Source: Sphacelaria rigidula (taxonomy: Eukaryota; Phaeophyceae; Sphacelariales). Taken from it: 23,820 nt of DNA. The stretch spans positions 1-23,820 of the forward strand of contig CAXNAA020000245.1 of the NCBI GenBank assembly GCA_964200075.2, written 5' to 3'. Every line of letters starts with the position of its first letter. Positions within the stretch are counted from its first letter, which is position 1. The translations under genes and the position numbers were made by a program. Below, one piece after another: positions 1 to 9,100 of this stretch. Under the pieces are notes generated by a model. It was not told the origin of the DNA, ran no database searches, and worked only from the letters and a program-made list of their open reading frames with translations.

Positions 1-953
1 CGTGTCTGTTCTGCGTGTACCAGGGTTAGAACGCTGAAATGACTCATGTCCATTCATTCCTCACGAGTCAACTTATTATACTAAAACCAAGTAATTTCCT
101 GACGAATCATTATTTGTCCAAACCGTGCACTTTTTCGATCGAAAATATGTGCTAATAAGACAAATCGGGAAACGCATTTTATGGACCAAATCTAGACCAA
201 ACCGGGGAAGTGAAACGTCGGGATGTCACGATTTGAGAACGATTGTTCCGCGGAAAGTTGAAGGCCCCCCGATTGTGAGGAAGGTGGCGTACGTACATTG
301 ACCTACGATGATAGGGTAAGAGGTATCTGATATCTGTGCAACCGCAGCAGCAGACAGTCTCGTGACAGCACATAGGGCATGCCTGCTCGCGCCAGCTGCT
401 GGAGCACCTTCGCGCGGGGTTTGACAAGCGGATAATAAGTGTACTGGCGCCGTACCCTACGGCGATGGTCATATTTTATGCTGACTTGCGCTGCCGTATG
501 TATCACCATAACGAACAGTATTATACTATCCTAGTCTGTCGTCGCTCGACTTACAGGGTGATGTACAGCACTGCGCTACTGAACTCTTATCGCACACTAT
601 CCACTGTTCTCGCAAGACCGGCTATGCCATCATGCCTTTACACACGACATTATCGTGTATTGTGATGATGGGGTGTCCTGCACTGTATTCTCCTAGGGTA
701 CCACGGTACGACACCGTCCGCAAAGGATTATTTACTGGCTGCGTGCTCTTTGGCTTCGCTACAACAGTACGCGATACCACACTCATGCAGAATATGACCC
801 TCCGCTTAACGAGCTATTTCACAAATCTGTGAGACTATAAAACGGGTCCCACGGATCTGACGCACAAACATGGGCCCCCCGATTTTGCACAGATTGGGCT
901 CTCGACAGAATCGAGTTTCGTTCCCATAAAAGTTGGTGTAAGACACGCCCTAA
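1..953. other. No gene seen
   Basis: Only short, overlapping open frames without family motifs or paired splice sites. No repeat found in this part. Confidence 0.5.
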
Positions 954-1118
954 AGGCCCACCTCGACGGGCTGCAAAAACAGCGGAGAGCGAAGCAAGCG
1001 TCTAAAGGCAGCATGCTGATTGGTCGCCACATCACGCCACGGGATGGCCGATCAACATGCTGCCTTTGGATGCTTACTTCGCTCTTAGCGTTTTTTTCAG
1101 CCCGACGCGAAGCGGCCT
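954..1118. repeat. Imperfect foldback (long inverted repeat)
   Basis: Arms 954-1016 and 1055-1118 pair about 75-80%, with the inner 16 bases (tctaaaggcagcatgc against acatgctgcctttgga) pairing best. Pairing weakens but continues toward the centre. It has no recognised coding content. It could be a MITE-like foldback element or a hairpin RNA precursor. Confidence 0.7.
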
Positions 1119-1322
1119 TCTTGTTGTTTTGGACCTTTACGGCAGTTGGCGCAAAAAAGAGGAAAATGAGGTAGAGCAATTCGGAAAATGAACGTCGTTT
1201 ATTCATCAGATCGACTATTTACAATTCCGCCGCTTTTACTGTACTGTGTACTCCCTGGCCAAGTCTCGAAAGGGATGCGTGGTCAATGGTCAAATGACTA
1301 AGGCAAGCAACAAATGAGTACG

Positions 1323-1337
1323 CCCCCCCCCCCCCCT
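1323..1337. repeat. Poly-C tract (15 C)
   Basis: Uninterrupted C run in non-coding sequence. One of several G/C homopolymers in the window. Confidence 0.95.
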
Positions 1338-1397
1338 GGCCAAGACAAATATTACGACACGCCCTGATGCGGTTATCATGTTTTTTCAGGACGACAC

Positions 1398-1410
1398 ATA
1401 TATATATATT
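1398..1410. repeat. (AT)n microsatellite
   Basis: Short alternating AT run. Confidence 0.9.
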
Positions 1411-1441
1411 GTCTTTCCTTTCTCCAAAAAATAAAATACAG

Positions 1442-1477
1442 AACCAACCAACCAACCAACCAACCAACCAACCAACC
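1442..1477. repeat. (AACC)n microsatellite
   Basis: About nine perfect tetranucleotide copies of aacc/ccaa, followed by degraded atcc units. Confidence 0.95.
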
Positions 1478-1556
1478 ATCCCATCCCCAAACAATTAATT
1501 AATAAATTAATTTTAATATTATATATGATGTGAAGAAAATACACTTTCTACGATAA

Positions 1557-1596
1557 CCCCCCCCACAAAAAGTGCATGTTTTGGGGGGGGGGGGGG
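1557..1596. repeat. C8/G14 hairpin tract
   Basis: A run of 8 C (1557-1564) faces a run of 14 G (1583-1596). Flanking acaaaa and tttt extend the pairing, leaving a loop around agtgcatg. Confidence 0.85.
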
Positions 1597-2640
1597 TAAA
1601 ATCTTCTTGAATATCATAATATGATATCTCCCCCTTATAGAAATTCTGATGCCCATCACTACGGTAGCATCTCCAGAAGTCAGAATCGCATAAAGTTGAT
1701 CTTTGTGACCTCAGTAAATCCACGTTCCACGAGGCCTGAGGTGACGTCACAGGATAATTTCCAAATCAGATCACCGCGCATGAGGTCAGCGTTGGTCTAA
1801 AATGATGGTAGTGATGTACCAATTGTATTGACTGCATTGTACTATTATACTGACTGTAGTACCGTCTATCTGACGTATCTATTTAGCTTCAGCAACTGAT
1901 GTACTGTGCGAGGTACTGTGCACAAAATTGAAAGGAACGGGGCACGACACTTGAAACTAGAAACTGAAGTGAGAGCAACTGGAAGATCAACACACACAAC
2001 CTCAATACGAATACACTGCGATGACGCACAGATGAACGCAAGGTCCGGGCTAGAGGGGAAGAGCCCCCGCCAGCGGAAGCATCGACACGAGAGGATGCAG
2101 GGGGGGAAGGAGCAGGGGGACATCCTTCATCGCCTGTTGCACAGTACCATAGCGACAGCCAGTACTGACTGTCAGTGCAGCAACAAACACTTCGGACGCT
2201 GTCGCCTGTCTGCGATCTTAGAGTATTGCCCACCTGTACAGTAAAATAAAATAGTACCATTCAATACTGAAGAGAATCTCCGAACACCTTGTGTGTAACG
2301 AACGATGCTGCTGTTGTGCAGCTAATACACGCGTTACTATTATAATACATACACCATGCCGGCACCATTTATACAAGAGTGACGTTCGCTGATAGCACCT
2401 CGCTCCTTTGTTGTGTCGTGTCGAGAGTTTTCAAGTATTCACGACATGGGCCTGACCAAGGTCCTGCTGTGACTGACCGCTGAGCTATTTTTATCAACCT
2501 TTGAAGATATTTCAACCGTACACACAAATCCAGTGTTACTATTTGCACTGTCTTGGGTAAGGATCATAGTATCTTCACCTTACGGTGTCTCGGTCTGTGT
2601 TGTGCAATCGATGAACGAGTAGGGGTATGCGTCGAGGGCC

Positions 2641-2871
2641 GATAACTCAAAAACGGGTGGCATGCTTGATACAACTGGGTATAGTGACAACGATGCAGGA
2701 TGCACTGAACTGTGGACATTCGTAGATCTCACGATACGAGGCGGGCGTGAGCGAGGGAGGGGCGGGTGATGACTCGAAAACGGGCGATATGCTTGATACA
2801 ACTGGGTGTGATTTATAGTGACGACGGTACAGGATACTATACTGGAAGACACCTGTAGATCCAACGACACG
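2641..2871. repeat. Tandem duplication, two units of about 105 bp
   Basis: Unit 1 starts at 2641 and unit 2 at 2768. Both contain atgcttgatacaactgggt followed by atagtgac, a cagga word, gtagatc and acgaNacga in the same order. They are diverged by substitutions and small indels. Confidence 0.75.
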
Positions 2872-2970
2872 AAATTTTCACCCCAACAGGGAGTACTAAT
2901 ATCAGCACTTGGCGATTTCTACATGCACAGTACAGTGCGGGAATCACGCAATCAACATTTACGTCAAGAG

Positions 2971-3005
2971 GGGGAAGGGGGGGGGGGGGGGGGGGGGGGG
3001 AAGGG
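2971..3005. repeat. Poly-G tract (24 G core)
   Basis: 24 uninterrupted G (2977-3000) with shorter G runs on both sides. Run length may be unreliable in the assembly. Confidence 0.95.
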
Positions 3006-4308
3006 TTAGACAATGGTGACTGCTGTGCATCAGGTACATCTGTACTCTATGGACACAGATGCCGCACGGTTGCGATTGTGGCACACGGAAACATGAGGCG
3101 TGTAGTCTTGGAAGGTGATCCGTATATATAGGTCGAAATGTTCGTGTTCGTTTTGCATGCTCGGAATTCACGACCGACGTGATCCAGTTGAGACGATTAC
3201 AAGAGCTGACTCGGGTGAGCAAAACAAACGCAGGTTGAGCAAGAAGAGGATCGTTCACCACATATGCTCCCTGGCGTTAAATGCAAACATTCCCCACGTT
3301 GAAGGTACCGTTGGGTAGCACAGCAGTGATGGGCGGTTCAACTGTTGTGTCCGGCAATTTTTTTTCGCCTCTTCTACGAACATAAATGGCCACTATAAGG
3401 TACACTACAGTAGGAACAAATTGTCGAGACTTTTACCTCTGTCATCCAAACAACACAAACCATCCTTCCTTATCTGCTTGGTACTCACCTTTTTGCCAAC
3501 GTTCTGTTCCCAAACAAGCTGCCCGTCATCATACAGTTGGGTAGGCATCTATGAGAGAGATCGTGAGTCTGCCTCCCCGCTCAGCCCTCCACCACCACCA
3601 ATCCCAACCGTCTCTACACCAGTGCACGTATTGTGTTCGAGTGAGGTTCTTTTGTTCACGATCAAGGGGAACCGAGCAAAGTACAAGCCAATGAGATGCG
3701 GCGTAGCTTTTAAAATTGCGGTAGGTTCGATCCTCCACCTTTCCTTCTTTCGTTGAACCGTCACATATTTTCGGTTTCGTCCGTCTCCAAGGTTGCTGTC
3801 AAGATGACGTGGGATACGCATACATGAAAACATCTGTAAATTTTTTTCTTTAGGTGGCCGCGACTGCTGTAGAGCGAACGCGTAGGATCACGCACATCGG
3901 CAAAGATGAAATCAACACTCTGCAGATCATTTCAGCATTTCCTCCCCCTCTCGTGAGTGCGGGGGTTCAGCGATTGACGATTAGTTGTTCAGCCCGCAAC
4001 GACCAACGTACCCGTGGTGTTCCTGAACAGTCGTACTTCAAGGTTAGTACGTCGGTTGCTCGGCCGGAATCGGAAAGTACTCGTGTGTGTATCTGTCCTT
4101 ACCCCCAAGAGTCAATCCGGTGGCACACCGACAGTTTGAAGGCATATGTCGTCACGAAAAAAGGTCAAGTTCGATGAAGGGATGGACTGTTCAGCATGAA
4201 CGTGTTATCCTCACATATTCGCCCTCACGAGTTCCAGGTTAAGTTTCACGCGTCGTCGTCGTCACTCGAAAACTGCGAAGGCTGACCTTCTTCATGTCTC
4301 GTGTATGT
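3006..4308. other. No gene seen
   Basis: Open frames reach only about 110 codons and show no recognisable motif. Pro-rich and Trp-rich peptides here come from CCA repeats near 3590. Confidence 0.45.
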
Positions 4309-4640
4309 GTGCGTGTTGTCGTCCCATTCATTTTGGGCACCTGTCTAGACCTTTCGGTACATGTAAGCGCATCAGCCGGAGTCAAAAAGGAGCTTCCTTT
4401 CATACTCCTTGTTAATTTCACACCTTCCTCATCCGGTGCTTTCCTTCATTTTTCAACACGAGGGGTTCAGCAGTCCCCCTCCCTCGTCGACCGTCAAGTC
4501 GACTTTTTTAAACTTGCGACATAGTCGCTTTCCAATTTTGGGCATGGTGTGAGAAAAGATTCAAGATCGCTCCGGGAATCGAATCCTCCTACTCAACCAT
4601 CAGAAGTTACGAGGTTACCAACTGAGCCACCGGGACGACC
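4309..4640 (-). mobile_element. Candidate tRNA-derived SINE, full copy (copy C)
   Basis: Read on the minus strand it begins with a tRNA-like head (4640-4560) containing ggtggctcagttggtaac and ggattcgattccc. Then comes a body of about 230 bp that recurs twice more in the window. Shared body words include gcgactNtgtcg, gactgctgaacccctc, ggctgatgcgc, gaaaggt and aatgggacgacaacac. It ends in CA-rich sequence. It carries no significant ORF. The tRNA stems are eroded, as is usual for SINEs. No clear target-site duplication was found. Confidence 0.65.
4575..4629 (-). promoter_or_regulatory. Internal Pol III A and B boxes
   Basis: A box TGGCTCAGTTGG at 4629-4618 fits TRGYNNARNNGG. B box GATTCGATTCC at 4585-4575 fits GGTTCGANTCC with one mismatch. 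The boxes are 32 nt apart, a normal tRNA spacing. The anticodon and T stems do not fold well, so this is a SINE head or tRNA relic, not a working tRNA gene. Confidence 0.65.
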
Positions 4641-5910
4641 GGCATTTCTGTGCTTTTCAGGAACAAATCCAGGAAAATCATCATTTCGTCCCTTAGGCGA
4701 AGAGAGCAGGACTCTGGCCGTCTCTCATCATCAAATTGTACTCGACTCGAAACCGTACGGTGGAATCGAGTTTGCCCCGTCATGGTACGTCCACGGCGTG
4801 CATGTTCTCAACCATCTGAGAAAGTAGAGAGCGTGGGCGGATCAGAAACACGAGAATTCGATTCGACCGCACGTTTTCAACACGAGAACAATTCGATAAG
4901 ACACCGCCTGTCGCAGATTCGGAAAGAGGGCATTTTGTCGTCGGTAGCTTGGCCGTTGGTCGCGTCCAGGATCATCAACACTCGAACTATCGAAAGGATC
5001 ATATCTGCAGCACTTGGCTTTACTTCAGACGTCAGATCTAAACCCCGGGATGAATAGTTGCAGATATCGTGTCTTCAATGGGTCATTCCCATGTTGCCGA
5101 ACACCATGCGCGCAGATGAAACTTGAAGGAGGACGCAGGTCGGGCAATTGGAAGCTAGCTGCAGACACGACTCTCACATGGATCTCAATGGCACAGCCAG
5201 CTTCATGACAACCGTCAACGGAACACCGACGAAACGATCTTGTGGCGAACCGGAACATTTGGGCTAGAAAGGAGCTGTTCTTCACTGGCCTGTGCTACAC
5301 CTACTCTGCTTTGCATCGCGCTTCCAACCATTTTGTTTGTGTTGGAGAAGGAGCTCAACCCTTCGAAGCTTGTATCATCAACCCGGTGGTGAGTTCTCGG
5401 AAAGGTTGTGGGGGGCGTACTCATGAAACCACACGGTATCATCGCTCCTCGTTTTTCCTTCTTCCATCTGAGGCATTATGATGGCTTCGCGCTGTTGTCT
5501 TTTACATGCGAACTTCCTGGGTATGGCTGAGGTCATGACAGTACCATGTCTTGACGCCAAAGCGCTAGGATATTACATTCGCTGGAGACTACTACAGGGA
5601 ACACCTCATGCCGGGAAGATGAAAAATGATGAAACGAGCACGAAGCCATTTTCTCGGATTTGGTAATACAGGATATGACGTGAAGTATGACGGAGTCCAA
5701 GGGTTGGCAGGGGTTTTGGGTTGTGTGGGGATTCATGAGTCACGGAGACATCGTAGCCATACTCACGGCCTGGTACTGTGCACAAGCTGTCTCACACAAG
5801 CGACGCCATACTAGTAGCTTGCACAGGACGATCAGCGACGTTTCACCGGCATGGGATACAGTTAAGACGGATCCCAGAACATGCGAATGACATCATGAGT
5901 TCATGATTTT
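4641..5910. other. No gene seen, RPL17 downstream flank
   Basis: Sequence beyond the RPL17 AATAAA. The longest frame, about 135 codons at 4650-5057 (+), has no family motif and its start lies beside the SINE head. Confidence 0.45.
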
Positions 5911-5916
5911 TTTATT
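5911..5916 (-). promoter_or_regulatory. Candidate poly(A) signal of RPL17
   Basis: A perfect AATAAA on the minus strand, 121 nt after the RPL17 stop codon. It is followed by an A run and the small near-palindrome atcatgaactcatgat. The distance suits a short ribosomal-protein 3' UTR. No transcript end can be seen from sequence alone. Confidence 0.5.
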
Positions 5917-6036
5917 CCGTCTGGGCACCATCTACACGAACCAAAACGCGTCCGGCGCATGTAGTATCGAGCTAACAGCCCTATTCCCAAAAGCTGCTGC
6001 TAGTACAGAACTGGCAACGTCTCGAAGGGCCGCCGT

Positions 6037-6126
6037 CTATACGTCGACTCCTCCCCCTGCTTTGACGAAGCGGTTCTTGGCCACCTGTTTGCGGCTCAGC
6101 TTGACAGGCTCGTCCGCCTTCTTAAC
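6037..6126 (-). CDS. RPL17: RPL17 coding exon 8 (terminal)
   Basis: Residues 165-193 and the TAG stop (6039-6037). The tail is basic: [20 protein letters not shown] then VKAGGGVDV. The KLSRKQ and GGG pattern fits the variable C-terminal extension of eukaryotic L17 and follows directly in frame from exon 7. The acceptor is ccttcCAG|GTT. Confidence 0.9.
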   Translation of the reverse strand, partial: VKKADEPVKLSRKQVAKNRFVKAGGGVDV

Positions 6127-9100
6127 CTGGAAGGCAGATCAGCGAGGGATGGCAGATTCGACGGGAAACGAGAAAGGATATCCATGAGGTATCCGATAGG
6201 TGAGAAATGACAGGAGACTATCCGTTGCGGGAAGGAACGTGACTCGTGGTCAGAGCAGGTTCATCAGCGAAAACGAGTACATGAATTTACAGACTCATGA
6301 TACCGATACTGTTGACTTCACATAAATGTTTAAACTTCGTCGCAGTCTATAACCATTAGACGTGGGGGACCAGAGAAACCTGGGGGTGTCGTCACACACA
6401 TTTTTTTTCAGAGGTGTGAAGTGTCAGACAAAGCTCAGGTGCATGATACAAGCAGTATACAGGATGGGCCGCTCAAGAAGCTCATTTTCCTTCAGCCCGT
6501 CCACACTGATGACGTATCGCGACACATCGTTGTGATGGGCAAAATCAGAACGCGTCTTCAAATACATTCAGCACTGCGATTCATCGAGGTTTCATCAAAC
6601 AAAAGGTTAGGTATTCGCACATACGCCCTGTAATCCATGTCGAAATTTAATCGGAAACAGCTGGAAATTGAGCAGTATGAATGTGTTTCAATTATTCTCA
6701 AGTGGTCTCCATTTGCCATGGTAACCGGTTGTCGACGGAATGACGTATATTCTTCCCCAAATTTTGCGTGGTTTTCGATAAAATTTCGACACCATGTACA
6801 GAACGCATGTGCGTATACAAAACCTGTTATGCCCAATTCTTCATTCCTACTGTGAGTTATCGGCGGCGGAACAGTTCAAACTGTTTTTTTCGGAACGAAG
6901 TGGTCAAAGACTCATGAGGGAAAAGAGCGAAATTGCGGATGGAAGGTTTTGTTTTCGCACAAACGTCCTGTACATTTCGTCAAGATTTCATCGAAAACGA
7001 TACAAAATTGAGCAAAGAATATGAGTTCCACCATTTTTGGTGGAGCCTCGTGCGGCCTCGCTCGTATACGGTGCCCGTAAAACAAATCAACGCACGATCC
7101 GAGATGTGAGAAAAACAGCAACCCGTCTGCATTGCACGGCTCAATCGTGCTTGGGGAACTGAAAAAAACGTCAACGGTCACCCTTAGGTGAACCTCAGCC
7201 AACCGCTGCCCCCCCTGCTTCCCTTGAAACTCGACAATCGATGGCGATAGAGAGGAGGATCGAGATACCATCGGAAACAAGTGGAGGTCGTTCGTTCTCG
7301 TAGTTCATCCTCGACATTCCCTGTATCCGAGTCGTCTCTTTACAAGGAAAGAAAGCACAGTATTCCGTTCAATGTCCTCACCTGGACCTCTTTCTCCGAC
7401 AGGAAAAGCTCGATATGTGCCGGGCTCGACATGTACGCTGATGCGTCGGGCAGTGATGACCAAGATCATGCGACAGGACACCGATGGACAGGGGCCGCGG
7501 GCAGCAGCGGTAGCAAAAAACAAGGAATTAGAACTTAGTTCAATTGGTTTCTCTGTTGATTCCTACCCGAGCTCTACGCACGACAGCGGGCCCTGTCGAC
7601 GTTCACACTGATGTTGAACGAACGTTACCGTATAAATGCTGCGGTGTGAGCCAACATGGAAGATGGTTGAGGTGGCGTAAGAGTACACGGACAGATAAGT
7701 CTAAACCCCTAGACAGCGAGAATAGGTCATGTGTGGAATCGGCATCAATTGAACTTGAAAAAAGTATGCGTGGTCCAGTAAGACTACCCTCGCCGTCCAA
7801 GGGTTAGCACACCAAGTGGTATGGTCCGTGTATAAAGACTTCTTCACGGTCACCCACCACATAGCTACATCCTTCTCGGGGTTGGGATGGTTGGGTTAGC
7901 ACGGACAGCCTCATCTCCCGACCAACACATGTGTGGAATCATGTTTCATCTGGATCACATACTTTTTTCGAGTTAAATTGATGCCAATTCAGGAGGTGAC
8001 CTACCCTCTCGACCAAAAATTTCGAATCTTACTCGCATCTTCAAGAGGCGTTCACGTTTCGGGAAAACGTGGCACACCGGATTTGGACACCTCACAGTAT
8101 TTACACGAGATATTTCTGGTTCCTTTCTTGACTTCTTCACCCTGAGGGTAGGTCATATGCTAAATGGGCATCAATTTTCCTTGAAAAAAGTATGTGATCT
8201 AGACGGACTACCCGCATCGCCGTCCAAGAGGTCAAAACCTCATAAACGGACAAATTTCTCTGGAAGTAATCGGATCTGGAACACCATTTTATTCGCCCCC
8301 TCATACGACAAGGAACCCTCTGATTGCAAGAGAGATGTTGAAAGCATTTCCTCGAAACTACACCGCGGGGAGCTTTTTTTTTTCAGAGAAAAACGAAACT
8401 CTACTTGACGCCGTAGTGAACACACACCCCCACCATACGAAAAACGCAATACATACCAGTATCGCTGTGAGGGTCCAAACCCAAACACACTTCATGCTGC
8501 GTCCTCCCGTAGCCATGGGCGAGGAAAAAGGCCCACAAGAGAGCGGGGCTGCCCAGCATGTGTGAAGTAGGCTACTTCGGGGTGTAACTTCAGAGTGATT
8601 TTGGACCAAAAAGGTCTGCACTCAACGGCTACCAACGTGGGTCGAAGACGCCGTCACAGTTACTGTTGTTCCACGTTTCTCATCTCTTCGGGAACCTCTT
8701 CTCCCGTACCCGGTGGAGAGGCCTCATTATTTCAAGTGCTGACGCAGTCGAGATGGATTCGGAATATACCGACAGACAACCATTATTACGGCGAAAGGTC
8801 ACAGAGGAATCCACCGACTATGTCATTGACAACAAAAATGTCGAACCAGTGCGGTCGGACTCGTTTCAGTCACTATGAGGATGCAACGGGTCGAATGTTC
8901 GACGTCGTAAACACGCAGAAATCAGCACCGCGGCCTCTCAATTTCGTGAAACAAAATTCAGTACCATCTGTATATTTCCTGTATCTGCAGTCCCGGATGG
9001 GACTGGGGCACACTTTTATGTCAATAACAACGGTGCACCGGACTGTTGTCGGCGGTCGTACTCGCTTCACACTTGGCAGGCGTCCCAAACCACCCCACAG

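Noticed and set aside
3721-3740. B-box-like ggttcgatcc on the plus strand.
   Set aside because: No A box at a suitable distance upstream and no tRNA fold.
3900-3985. Fourth copy of the SINE-like repeat (ggggttcagcg).
   Set aside because: Only about 10 bases match; flanking order is not conserved.
4562-4640. Functional tRNA gene on the minus strand.
   Set aside because: A and B boxes are good, but the acceptor, anticodon and T stems do not pair, and a repeat body follows directly. Called a SINE head.
5025-5285. Cys-rich minus-strand frame (SVDGCHEAGC) as an EsV-1-7-type repeat protein.
   Set aside because: Cys/His spacing does not follow the EsV-1-7 motif, and the pattern does not repeat.
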